Assembly: GCA_030652255.1 (NCBI GenBank)
Contig: JAUSAZ010000035.1
Span: 17,136-81,135 of the forward strand
Direction: 5' to 3'
DNA from: Myxococcales bacterium
GTDB lineage: Bacteria > Myxococcota_A > Polyangia > Polyangiales > Ga0077539
Length of the DNA: 64,000 bases
Under the pieces are notes generated by a model. It was not told the origin of the DNA and did not search any database. It worked only from the letters and a program-made list of their open reading frames with translations. The position numbers were made by a program, and so were the translations under genes. Below, one piece after another: positions 18,774 through 26,850 of this stretch. Numbering within the stretch: position 1 is the stretch's first letter; every line of letters begins with the position of its first letter.

Positions 18774-20027
18774 ATGACCGCGACGACCCGAGCGCGCGCC
18801 CCGCTGGCCTGCCTCGCCGCCCTGCTCGTGGCCTGCGGCGCCGACCCGGCGCCTGGGCCCACGGGGTTCCAGCGATACGTCCCGGCGGCGGGCACGCCCG
18901 AGTCGGTCGCGTACCGCGCGGGCATCACCCGCTACCTCGCCACGGCCGCGCCCACGGACACCGAGGTCAACCCGAGCGGCGTCACCACCTACACCTTCGA
19001 CCCGGCGGACGGCCCGGTTTGCATGCGCGGCGGGGAGTTTCGCGCCTCGGTGCGCGAGGGCGCCAGCGACGACCTGCTGATCTTCCTCCAGGGCGGCGGC
19101 GCGTGCTGGAGCGACTTCTGCCTCGCGGTCACCGCGGCGCCCGCGGGCATCCCCTCGATGGACCTCCTGCGCACCACCCCCGAAGGGCCCTTGCGCGACT
19201 TCGACGTGCTCTACCTGCCCTACTGCGACGGCTCGCTCTTCGCGGGCGACCGCGCCATCGACGAGAACAACGACGGCACCCCCGACCGCATCCACCACGG
19301 GCTCCAGAACCTCTCCGCCGCCCTCACGGTGGGTCACCGTCGCTTCCCCCGGCCGCGTCGCGTGGTGCTCGCGGGCAGCTCCGGCGGGGGCTTCGGCACC
19401 ATCCTCGCGGCCTTCCTGGTGCGCTACGTCTACCCCGGTGTGCCGCTCTATGTGATCAACGACTCGGGCGTCGGCGTGGCGCGCGCGGGCGACGCGGCCT
19501 TCCTCGATCGGCTCATCGACGAGTTCGGGGCGCGCGGGTTCATCCCCGCGGACTGCGCCGACTGCACCCGCGGCGGGCACATCACCGGCCTCGTGCGCTA
19601 CCTCCTCGACCACGACCCCAACGTGCGCGTGGCGGCGCTGTCGTCCTGGTACGACTTCGTCATCGCCGACCTCTTCCTGCGCACTGCCCCGACGGCCTTC
19701 CGCGACGCGCTCGCGGCGGAGACCGGCGCCCTCCACGCGGCGCACCCCGCGCGCTACCGTCGCTTCCTCTACGACGGCAGCGGGCACACGGCGCTGCTGG
19801 GCAACGCGACCGGCATCGTGGGCACCAACCTCCGCGCGGTCGAGCTCCCCGCGGGCTTCGCCGCGCAGCTCGGCATGGTGGAGATCAAGAGCATGTACAC
19901 GCTCTCCGTGAACGACCTGACCGTGGCCCGCTGGATCGCCGCCATGGTAGCCGACGACGCCACGGTCTGGGCTGACGTGGTGCAGCCCGCGGGCCCGGCG
20001 CCCATGCGGGCGACGCCTGCGCCGTAG
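18774..20027 (+). CDS. Pectinacetylesterase/Notum-like lipoprotein hydrolase (417 aa)
   Basis: A signal peptide ends in the lipobox LLVACG. The body is an alpha/beta hydrolase of the pectinacetylesterase/Notum type: FLQGGGACW (oxyanion-hole region), LYLPYCDGSLFAGD, the nucleophile elbow AGSSGGGFG with Ser near residue 204, INDSG, and a late His in YDGSGHTALL. Family members remove O-acetyl or acyl groups from polysaccharides or proteins. The substrate here is unknown. The lipid anchor would place it on the envelope, possibly for use on external polymers. It lies four bases after the GST gene. Confidence 0.75.
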   Translation: MTATTRARAPLACLAALLVACGADPAPGPTGFQRYVPAAGTPESVAYRAGITRYLATAAPTDTEVNPSGVTTYTFDPADGPVCMRGGEFRASVREGASDDLLIFLQGGGACWSDFCLAVTAAPAGIPSMDLLRTTPEGPLRDFDVLYLPYCDGSLFAGDRAIDENNDGTPDRIHHGLQNLSAALTVGHRRFPRPRRVVLAGSSGGGFGTILAAFLVRYVYPGVPLYVINDSGVGVARAGDAAFLDRLIDEFGARGFIPADCADCTRGGHITGLVRYLLDHDPNVRVAALSSWYDFVIADLFLRTAPTAFRDALAAETGALHAAHPARYRRFLYDGSGHTALLGNATGIVGTNLRAVELPAGFAAQLGMVEIKSMYTLSVNDLTVARWIAAMVADDATVWADVVQPAGPAPMRATPAP

Positions 20028-20064
20028 CATTGGGGCGGCGAATTGGTCTAGAGAGGCTCTCGCG

Positions 20065-20724
20065 ATGGCACGACCCCCTGTAGCGCTGGTGCTGGTGGCC
20101 CTCGGGCTGGCGGCGTGCGCGCTCGAGAACCCCGGCGTGATCGTCGAGCCCGACGTGCCCGGCGCACCCGTCGACCTGGGCATGCCCGTCGACCTGGGTG
20201 ATCCGGTCGACACGGGGGCCATCGACACGGGGCCCATCGACACGGGGCCACGCGACACGGGTGTCACCGACCGGGGGGTGCTCGACACGGGCGTGATCGA
20301 CGCGGGTCCGCCCGACACGGGGGTGGTCGATGCGGGGCCGCCCGATACGGGCGTGGTCGACGTAGGTCCGCCCGACACGGGGGTCATCGACGTGGGTCCG
20401 CCCGACACGGGGGTCATCGACGCGGGTCCGCCCGACACGGGCGTGATCGACGCGGGCGCGCCCGACGTGGGCCCGCCCGACACGGGCCCGGTCGACGTGC
20501 CGGTCGATACGGGCATCGTCGATGTGCCGGTGAGCCCGACCTGCGGCTCGGAGGGCCAGGGCTGCTGCTCGGCGCCCTTCATGCCCTGCCGCACCAACCT
20601 CAGCTGCCAGCCGCGCTTCCTGGCGCCCAACCAGTGCGGGCCCTGCGGCGGATACCTCCAGCTCTGCTGCGCGGGCTCCTGCCGCAGCGGTCCCTGCCGA
20701 TCCGGGTTCTGCACCGGGATCTGA
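20065..20724 (+). CDS. Lipoprotein with tandem Asp/Gly repeat linker and Cys-rich C terminus (219 aa)
   Basis: Signal peptide and lipobox LAACA at residues 15-19. Residues about 30-155 consist of an acidic low-complexity linker that repeats the decapeptide PPDTGVIDAG in slightly varied copies. The last 55 residues are a compact Cys-rich domain (CGSEGQGCC, CRTNLSCQP, CGPCGG, LCCAGSC) that must be disulfide-bonded outside the cytoplasm. The plan of anchor, extended acidic stalk and small Cys-knot head suggests surface display. No function is recognised. Other lipoproteins in the window use similar stalks. Confidence 0.65.
   Translation: MARPPVALVLVALGLAACALENPGVIVEPDVPGAPVDLGMPVDLGDPVDTGAIDTGPIDTGPRDTGVTDRGVLDTGVIDAGPPDTGVVDAGPPDTGVVDVGPPDTGVIDVGPPDTGVIDAGPPDTGVIDAGAPDVGPPDTGPVDVPVDTGIVDVPVSPTCGSEGQGCCSAPFMPCRTNLSCQPRFLAPNQCGPCGGYLQLCCAGSCRSGPCRSGFCTGI
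20281..20460 (+). repeat. Six tandem 30-bp coding repeats
   Basis: Six units start exactly 30 bases apart at 20281, 20311, 20341, 20371, 20401 and 20431. Each encodes a variant of the decapeptide PPDTGVIDAG (the first unit begins LDTG rather than PPDTG). Differences between units are mostly third-position or Ile/Val and Ala/Val changes. Shorter, less regular DTG units precede them. The array stays in frame and forms the stalk of the lipoprotein. Confidence 0.9.
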
Positions 20725-20774
20725 TGCGCTCCGCCAGGCCCGGCGCGCAGCTCGACGTCGGGGCTCCGTCGCTG

Positions 20775-21767
20775 TCAGCGACCGCGGGCGGTCGTCGCAG
20801 CGCCCTGGGCCTCCATCGGCCACTCGTAGACGTACTCGTCGCTCGATGACCCCTTGAAGGAGTCGGCGTCGTATTCCAGGCGCACCCGGCGCAAGCCCAC
20901 GCGCTCGACGAGGCGCTGCGAGGCCACGTTGCGCGTGTCGATGCGGGCCTCGACGCCGCGCACCTGCAGCTCGTCGACGAGGTACCGGATCACCGCAGCG
21001 GTCGCCTCGGCGCCGTAGCCCCGTCGCATGAAGGGCGCGCAGACGAAGTACGCAACGCTCGCGCGCTGGTCTTTGCGCACGGTGGCCTCCATGAGCCCGA
21101 CGTAGGGGCCGTCGGGGAGGCGCACGGCCCAATTGAGCCAGCGCTCCAACCCGTCGGGCGACCACCGCACCTCCAGGCGCTCATACCGCCTCCGAAGGGC
21201 CTCCAACGAGGCGGGTGGATCGACCGGCATGAACGTATAGAGCCCCGGGTCGGAGAGGCCCGCGAAGAGCTCGTCGGCGTGGCCGGCCACGAGCGGCTCC
21301 AGTGCCAGCCGCGGCGTCGTGAGGTGCATCGCGTCGCGCATCTGCTGCACGCGCTGCCGGACGTCCGCGAGCACCTCCCCGCAGCTATAGTCGGGCCCGC
21401 TCGCTCGCTCGATGGGTCTGAAGACCGAGAGATCGGAGCGCTCCCGGGTGAGCGCCTCGGCTTCGTCTCGCGACAGATCGCTGTGCAGCGCGTACGCGAG
21501 CTCGGCGCCGTCCTCGAGGGCGTCGTGGATCACGCTGAGCTGGCGCAGCCCGAGGAAGTCAGTGCGCACCTCCTGGCCCGCGGGGTTGAGGTAGCACAGC
21601 TCGCCCTCGCGGCCGATCGCGAGGGCCTTCTCGTACGCCTCGCTCGGGGAGTCGGCGCGCACGAGGTGCAGGTTGACGTGAACGACCTGCCGCGGGTCAT
21701 CGCCGACGCGGATCGCCAGCACCACGTCGGCCAGGTACCACTGCGCGTCTGGCGGGATGTAGCCCAT
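20775..21767 (-). CDS. DUF4288-like domain fused to GNAT acetyltransferase (330 aa)
   Basis: Residues about 8-100 (WYLADVVLAIRVGDD, then HLVRADSPSEAYEKAL, then EVRTDFLGLRQLSVI) look like a DUF4288-type small alpha/beta domain. Residues about 148-320 are a GNAT N-acetyltransferase of the RimJ/RimL type: LTTPRLALEPL, then YFVCAPFMRRGYGAEATAAVI (the acetyl-CoA loop) and TRNVASQRLVERVGLRRV. The two are in one uninterrupted frame. The ATG at 21767 shares one base with the stop of the upstream TPR-like gene (TGATG), so the proteins are translationally coupled. The substrate is unknown; modifying a partner or foreign protein is possible. Confidence 0.65.
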   Translation of the reverse strand: MGYIPPDAQWYLADVVLAIRVGDDPRQVVHVNLHLVRADSPSEAYEKALAIGREGELCYLNPAGQEVRTDFLGLRQLSVIHDALEDGAELAYALHSDLSRDEAEALTRERSDLSVFRPIERASGPDYSCGEVLADVRQRVQQMRDAMHLTTPRLALEPLVAGHADELFAGLSDPGLYTFMPVDPPASLEALRRRYERLEVRWSPDGLERWLNWAVRLPDGPYVGLMEATVRKDQRASVAYFVCAPFMRRGYGAEATAAVIRYLVDELQVRGVEARIDTRNVASQRLVERVGLRRVRLEYDADSFKGSSSDEYVYEWPMEAQGAATTARGR

Positions 21768-23209
21768 CAGCGTCGCGAGGTCTGGCGATGGGCCGAGCGG
21801 CGCGCGGCGCGGTTGGGGCCGGGCGGACGCAACGCCGAGCGGCGGTGTTCGATGGTTGCGGCGAAGGCGCGGGCCTCCCTGGACTGGGTGTGCATGTTGG
21901 CGCGCTCGGCTTCCATCGCCGCAGCCTCGGCGTGGATGAGGGCGAGGTCGAGGTCACCAGGGCCAGCGCGCATCGCGTAGGCTTGCGACGTCTCACGCTC
22001 TGCCACGGCGATGTCCGGAGTAGAGCCGAGCTGGCGAGCTAGAGGCAGCACACGATCGGAGTAGGTCGTGATCGCCTGGTCGAGTCTACCGATCTTCATG
22101 AAGCAGTATGCGTGCGCTCGCTCGACATGAAGGGAAGACTCATTGCTAGCTGAAGGGAGATCAAGGCGTTCAAGCTCGGACAGCACCTTCAGTGCGTCCG
22201 CGTGGCGAGATGAGCGCATCATCTCTTCGGCAGTGATCATAAGTAGATTGAAGACGACGTCGGGCCTGTTGTGCGATATGAATGCGGGTGCGACGTTGTC
22301 CCTTATCAGCTTCATCGCGCGGTCGATATTGCCGTGAGTCGCGAGCGATTTGGCTAGCATTCCCAGGGCTTCGGCCGACTTGATTGGATGGCCGAGGTCG
22401 CGAGACTTCTGGTGAGCCTCCAGCGCGAAAGACTGTTGCTGGTCGGGGGTCAGCTCTGACCATCGCGCGATGGATCTGGAAAACCAGGCCTCCAGGACCT
22501 CCAGGAATTGGCCCTGTTCCTGCGCCCGGTGATAGGCCCGATCCGCCGCGACCTCCGCGATTTGACGTGCATCTCTAGCCCGCCGCGGCCGATCCATGCG
22601 GTTTCCATAGGTAGTTGCCCATCTCGCGAGCTCGAGCAACTCCGAATTCGTCACGTCTCCCCCTCCACCATCCACCAGCAGCCGATTGGCCTCTTGGCAG
22701 ATCGCATCCCACTCCGGGTCTTCGCCACCCCCGCTGCGCGCGAGCCCGCGGATCTCGATCGAACCCGCCCGGACGTCGTGCAGGTCCGGCACCGCCCTCG
22801 CGAGCGCGGTCGCCCCTTCATCCGACAACAGCACCACCAGCGGCCCACGCACCCACCTTCCGAGGTGATCCCTCGACAGGTTCAACCCGGCCGCCAGTCG
22901 CCCCTCGTCGGCGTTGACCAGCGCGTCGCCGTCGGGAATCACCACGCCCTCCACCGGGTCGAGGCCCCCGCGCAGCAGCAGGTCGAACTTCCCGGCCCCA
23001 TCCGCGCTCGCAGGGAATATGGTCAGCGCCGGGACGCCCTCGTGCCCGGCCCAGCCCCGCAGTGCACGCACGACCTCCTCGCGTGATTCGTCATCCACCA
23101 CCACCGGCACGAACGCGAACTGTGTCCCGCCCCGCCGCAGCGTCCGCCGCAGCGTCGCCAGCGCCGCCTCGCCCCCGGCGCGGGACGACCACGGCGGGCG
23201 CGCGTTCAC
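21767..23209 (-). CDS. TPR-like protein of ATPase/TPR/GNAT operon (480 aa)
   Basis: The GTG at 23209 forms a GTGA overlap with the ATPase stop. The N-terminal 190 residues are an alpha/beta domain (FAFVPVVVDDES, then DPVEGVVIPDGDALVNADE, then LNLSRDHLGRWVRGPLVVLL, then DLHDVRAGSIEI). From memory, this resembles a segment preceding TPRs in some STAND-type signalling proteins. Residues about 220-450 are helix-pair repeats of TPR type (ALGMLAKSLATHGNIDRAMKL, then ADALKVLSELERL, then YCFMKIGRLDQAITTYSD). No nuclease or protease motif is evident. Codons rare elsewhere in the window (ATA, AGG, CTA, CTT, ACT, TCT) cluster in the TPR half, suggesting a transferred or recombined segment. Confidence 0.65.
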   Translation of the reverse strand: MNARPPWSSRAGGEAALATLRRTLRRGGTQFAFVPVVVDDESREEVVRALRGWAGHEGVPALTIFPASADGAGKFDLLLRGGLDPVEGVVIPDGDALVNADEGRLAAGLNLSRDHLGRWVRGPLVVLLSDEGATALARAVPDLHDVRAGSIEIRGLARSGGGEDPEWDAICQEANRLLVDGGGGDVTNSELLELARWATTYGNRMDRPRRARDARQIAEVAADRAYHRAQEQGQFLEVLEAWFSRSIARWSELTPDQQQSFALEAHQKSRDLGHPIKSAEALGMLAKSLATHGNIDRAMKLIRDNVAPAFISHNRPDVVFNLLMITAEEMMRSSRHADALKVLSELERLDLPSASNESSLHVERAHAYCFMKIGRLDQAITTYSDRVLPLARQLGSTPDIAVAERETSQAYAMRAGPGDLDLALIHAEAAAMEAERANMHTQSREARAFAATIEHRRSALRPPGPNRAARRSAHRQTSRR

Positions 23210-24570
23210 GTCGCCTCCCGGAAGCGCCGACTCCGCACGACCAGCGGGTGCACCTCGAAGAAGGTCTCCTCCGACTGGCCGCGCTGATACTCCAGCACGA
23301 ACAGGTTCCGCAGCATCTCCCGCCGCGCGTCGGCCTTGCAGTCCGACGGAAACCGGTTGGTCTCGTGCACCTTCCGGAGGGCCGGCAGCCACTCGTCGTC
23401 GAGCGCCCGCATCAACCCCGCTTCAAACTGCCCCAGCGCCCGGTCGACCGAGGTGCGGGCGATGGGCGCGTCGTCCTGCTGGTTGATCGCCGAGGCCACG
23501 ACCGCCAGGGCGTGACGGATGCACCCGCCCGTCGCGAGAACGATCGCCTCGGCGGTCTCCACTCCCCCATCGAAGAGCCGCGCGAAGTCCACGCGCTGCG
23601 TGAGCACCCGCACCAGCAGGTCGATGCCCTGGTCGTCACGGGCGTGCCCGCCCTCGGCCGTGCCCCTCACGCGCACCATTGGCAGCACCACCACCTCGGT
23701 GGCGTACTGGCCGAGCAACCCGGCCCCGCCGCTGGAATACACGAGGAACGACGGCGCCGTGATCACCAGGTGGGCGTCCAGACGCGAGAGGGCCCGGAGG
23801 CGTTCGAGGTACAGGTGCTCGACGGCCTCGCGTTGACGGGAACTCAACTTCTCCAGGTTGTCGATGAGCAGCACTACAGGACCGGCGGCCGCTTCGCGCA
23901 CCACCTCCAGCGCGCGGTTGAGTCCGTGCACCAGGGTATCGGTCAGGTTGCTCAACAGCATCCGCAGCGCCTTGCGCTGCTCCGGCGGTTGGAGCTTGAG
24001 CACGTCGAGCAGCTTGGAGAGCCCCTCCGTGGCGACCGAGGGCAGCTTGTCGACCACCGAGCGCAGCAGCCCCGACGCGCCGGTCGCCTGGGAGACGATC
24101 GCGTCGCGCAGCTCCTTCTTCCAGATCTCCGCCAGCACTGCGGCCGCCGCCGGAGTGCTACGGTCGGCCACAAGCTTCCAGAGGGCGACGAGGATGTCCT
24201 CCAGGTCGACGTCCGAGATCTCGACCAGCGGCGTGGCGTCCAGCACGAGCACCGTCGGGCGGTGGTCGAAGGGCAGCTTGGAGAGCCGATTCCCCATGCG
24301 CAGCAACTCCGTCGTCTTCCCCGACCCGATATGACCCGTGAGGAACTGCAATGACGACGTCGACCCCTGGCGACGAATCGCTCGTATCAACGTCGCCATG
24401 CGGTCGCCTCCGCGGAGCACGTCGAGGTTCACGTGGAGGCCCGCATCGGCCTCGGGGTCGAGGGCGACGGCGGGGTTGCAGAGCTTCACGGCGTCGTCGA
24501 GCGTCGTGGCAGGCACACCACCCATCACCCGACGGGTGAGCGGCAGCACGTCGTCGACGTTGGAGTCCAT
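23206..24570 (-). CDS. P-loop ATPase, STAND/AAA-like, first gene of operon (454 aa)
   Basis: This is a soluble ATPase with Walker A GHIGSGKTTELL at about residues 78-89, preceded by LQFLT, and Walker B PVVLLIDNLEKL near residue 230. LDAHLVITAPSF follows, placed like a sensor region. The C-terminal 100 residues are helical with a winged-helix feel and end FFEVHPLVVRSRRF. This layout suits a switch-type ATPase of the STAND or KAP/AAA groups rather than a transporter. It is the promoter-proximal gene of three overlapping genes, with the downstream TPR-like protein as the likely regulatory or sensing partner. No effector domain is fused to it. The ATG at 24570 faces the divergent lipoprotein gene across 115 bases. 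Confidence 0.7.
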   Translation of the reverse strand: MDSNVDDVLPLTRRVMGGVPATTLDDAVKLCNPAVALDPEADAGLHVNLDVLRGGDRMATLIRAIRRQGSTSSLQFLTGHIGSGKTTELLRMGNRLSKLPFDHRPTVLVLDATPLVEISDVDLEDILVALWKLVADRSTPAAAAVLAEIWKKELRDAIVSQATGASGLLRSVVDKLPSVATEGLSKLLDVLKLQPPEQRKALRMLLSNLTDTLVHGLNRALEVVREAAAGPVVLLIDNLEKLSSRQREAVEHLYLERLRALSRLDAHLVITAPSFLVYSSGGAGLLGQYATEVVVLPMVRVRGTAEGGHARDDQGIDLLVRVLTQRVDFARLFDGGVETAEAIVLATGGCIRHALAVVASAINQQDDAPIARTSVDRALGQFEAGLMRALDDEWLPALRKVHETNRFPSDCKADARREMLRNLFVLEYQRGQSEETFFEVHPLVVRSRRFREAT

Positions 24571-24685
24571 CCGTCGAGCCTACGCCATCGCACGCCCGGG
24601 CTCTACGCGCGCATCGACAGCACCACGTTGGCTTCGGTACCGCTGCGCACCCGGCAGGCTATAACCCCCCCCGCGCGACGCTGCC

Positions 24686-25654
24686 GTGAACGCCCACCCC
24701 GCACCCCCGCCGAAGCCTCCGCGCCGCTGCGCCGCCCTCTTCGCGCTGCTCGCCGCGTGCTCGGGCTCCACCCCGATGCCCGGCGCCGTCCCCGCCGACG
24801 TCGTGCTCACCAACCTCTCCGACGCACCTGCCGCCGACGCCGGCCCCCTGCGCGCGTGCCCCGGCGCGCTCGCCGGCCCCGACCTCTCCTGCGAGGTGCT
24901 CGGCACGCCGCTCTCGGCGCCGCGCGACGTGTGGGTCACCCGCGACGGTACCGTCTACGTCACCGAGATGGGTGCCGGCACCATCGTGCGCCTCGACGGC
25001 GACCGCTTCGTCACCGTCGCCTCCGGGCTCATGGCCCCCATCGGGCTGCGCGAGGCCCCGGACGGCGCGCTGCTCGTCGGCGAGGAGGGCGGCCGCTCGG
25101 TCGCTCGCATCGACCGCGCTACCGGCGCGCGCACCCTCGTCGCGGGCGAGCTCGGCAACGTCACCTACCTCACCGTCGACGCCTCGGGCGCCGTGTTCGC
25201 GTCGTCCTTCGACAACGTGGGCCCCTTCGGCACCGGGCGGGTCACCCGCATCGACCCGGTGACCCGCGCCGCCACCCGCTACGCCACCGGGCTCAACGTC
25301 CCGGAGGGCCTCTTCGTCGACGACGCGGGCGCCCTCTTCGTCGCCGAGTGGGCCCTGCCCTCCTCGGTGCGCCGCTTCCCCCCGGGCGGCGGAACCGTCG
25401 GCACCTCCGCCGTCGTCGCCACCGACCTCACCAACGTCTACGGCCTGCTGCCCGACGGCGCCGGGGGGATGTTCATCGGCGACCACGCCGGGCGCGTCGT
25501 GCGCCAGCGCGCCGACGGCAGCCGCGAGGTGGTGCTCGACCGCATCGGGCGCCCGGGCGGCCTCGCGCGCGCGGCCGACGGCGCGCTGCTCGTCGCGGAG
25601 TTCGTCGACTTCAACGCCCTGGGCCGCCTGCTGCGGGTGCGCGGCCTGCGATGA
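24686..25654 (+). CDS. SMP-30/NHL-like beta-propeller lipoprotein (322 aa)
   Basis: The GTG start at 24686 opens a Pro-rich leader and a lipobox (LLAACS). The mature protein is a propeller with repeated blades (PRDVWVTRDGTVYVTEMGAG, then MAPIGLREAPDGALLVGEEGG, then NVYGLLPDGAGGMFIGDHAG), close to gluconolactonase/SMP-30, NHL or ScyD-type proteins. Catalytic metal ligands cannot be assigned with confidence. The stop overlaps the start of the dihaem peroxidase-like gene (ATGA), so the two products, both lipid-anchored, are probably made in equal amounts and may act together in the periplasm. A TATAAC element at 24660-24665 could be a -10 box. Confidence 0.7.
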   Translation: MNAHPAPPPKPPRRCAALFALLAACSGSTPMPGAVPADVVLTNLSDAPAADAGPLRACPGALAGPDLSCEVLGTPLSAPRDVWVTRDGTVYVTEMGAGTIVRLDGDRFVTVASGLMAPIGLREAPDGALLVGEEGGRSVARIDRATGARTLVAGELGNVTYLTVDASGAVFASSFDNVGPFGTGRVTRIDPVTRAATRYATGLNVPEGLFVDDAGALFVAEWALPSSVRRFPPGGGTVGTSAVVATDLTNVYGLLPDGAGGMFIGDHAGRVVRQRADGSREVVLDRIGRPGGLARAADGALLVAEFVDFNALGRLLRVRGLR

Positions 25655-26850
25655 CCCCCCGGCGGCTCCGCGCGGCGCTGCTCTCCCTGGGCCTCGCGCT
25701 CGCGGCCTGCCAGCGTGTGCCCGTCGCCGCGGTCGCCGCCCGCGACGCGGCCGTCGAGCCCGACCGCCCCTTCGCGCGCCTCTACGCCGCCGACGCGGGC
25801 GACGGGCGCTTCTCCGAGCCCGAGTGGCGGCGCATCCGCCGGATGTCCCCGGTGCCCCCGTTGGAGCCCGACCCCACCAACCGCGTGGCCGACGACCCCG
25901 CCGCCGCGCGCCTCGGCTACGCCCTCTTCCACGACGCCGCGCTCTCCGTCGACGGCACCGTCGCGTGCGCCGGATGCCACGACCCCGCGCGGGCCTTCAG
26001 CGACGGCCTCCCGCGGGCCGTGGCGCGCGGCCGCGTCGGTCGCCGCAACACCCCGTCGCTCTGGTGGGCGGCGACGCACCGGTGGCAGCTCTGGGACGGC
26101 GCCGCGGACTCCCTCTGGGCGCAGCCCGTGATGGCGTGGGAGCACCCGAGCGAGCACGGCCTCTCCCGCGACGAGCTCGCCCGGCGGCTGACGGCGCGCC
26201 ACGGCGAGGCCCTGCGCGCGGTCTTCGGCGCCGACCCGGGCGACGACGCGCTGGCGGTGATCGCGCGGGCGGGCAAGTGCCTCGCGGCGTACCTGCGCAC
26301 GATCACCCCGCGCTCGCCCTCCGCCTTCGACCGCTGGGTGGCGGGGGCGCCCGCGGCGATGGAGCCGGCGGCCGTGCGGGGGCTGCAGCTCTTCCTGCGG
26401 GTGGGCTGCGTGCGCTGCCACAGCGGCGCCCTCTTCTCGGACGGGGACTTCCACGCCGTGCGCTTCCCCGACGACCCCGCGGTCGGGCCCGACCACGGCC
26501 GGCTGGAGGGATCCGAGCGCGCGCGGGCCCACCCCCTGCGGGCGCAGAGCGCGTACAGCGACGAGCGCGAGGCGATGTTTCCCCCGAACCCCACCTCCCC
26601 CGAGGACGACGGCCGCTTCCTCACGCCCTCGCTGCGGGGCGTCGCGCTCACGGCGCCCTACGGCCACGCGGGGACGCTGCCCACCCTCGAATCCGTCATC
26701 GACCTCTACGCCGCGGGCGGAACCCCCGCGGGCGACCCCCGCGCGCAGGGCGTGCGTGATGTCTTCGCCGAGCCCTTCGTCCTGCGCGGGAGCGACCGGG
26801 CCGACCTCGTGGCCTTCCTGCGCGCGCTCACGCCCGGGACTCAGCCGTAG
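25651..26850 (+). CDS. Dihaem cytochrome c peroxidase / MauG-like lipoprotein (399 aa)
   Basis: A signal peptide ends in the lipobox LALAACQ. Two c-type haem sites are visible, CAGCH at residues 106-110 and CVRCH at 253-257, the arrangement of bacterial dihaem cytochrome c peroxidases and MauG. Family motifs RRNTPSLWW and FLTPSLRGVALTAPYGHAG, the latter containing the distal His region, are present. It reduces peroxide or oxidises a protein or small-molecule partner with electrons from the respiratory chain. The 4-base overlap with the propeller lipoprotein points to a shared function. The last ten bases overlap the convergent SemiSWEET gene. Confidence 0.85.
   Translation: MTPRRLRAALLSLGLALAACQRVPVAAVAARDAAVEPDRPFARLYAADAGDGRFSEPEWRRIRRMSPVPPLEPDPTNRVADDPAAARLGYALFHDAALSVDGTVACAGCHDPARAFSDGLPRAVARGRVGRRNTPSLWWAATHRWQLWDGAADSLWAQPVMAWEHPSEHGLSRDELARRLTARHGEALRAVFGADPGDDALAVIARAGKCLAAYLRTITPRSPSAFDRWVAGAPAAMEPAAVRGLQLFLRVGCVRCHSGALFSDGDFHAVRFPDDPAVGPDHGRLEGSERARAHPLRAQSAYSDEREAMFPPNPTSPEDDGRFLTPSLRGVALTAPYGHAGTLPTLESVIDLYAAGGTPAGDPRAQGVRDVFAEPFVLRGSDRADLVAFLRALTPGTQP

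Noticed and set aside
20281..20460. Regular 30-bp repeats considered as a CRISPR array
   Set aside because: There are no spacers; the units abut, stay in frame and encode a stalk. No cas genes are present. The 18-bp array at 52311-52580 was rejected for the same reason.
20768..20782. Perfect 7-1-7 palindrome over the stop codon of the GNAT gene
   Set aside because: A one-base loop cannot form a stable hairpin at full length, no T tract follows, and the sequence is coding. It is probably chance in GC-rich DNA, so not called as a terminator.
22651..23209. Idea that the N-terminal domain of the TPR-like protein is a separate gene
   Set aside because: The frame continues without a stop or new ribosome-binding site into the TPR region; a single protein is the simplest reading.
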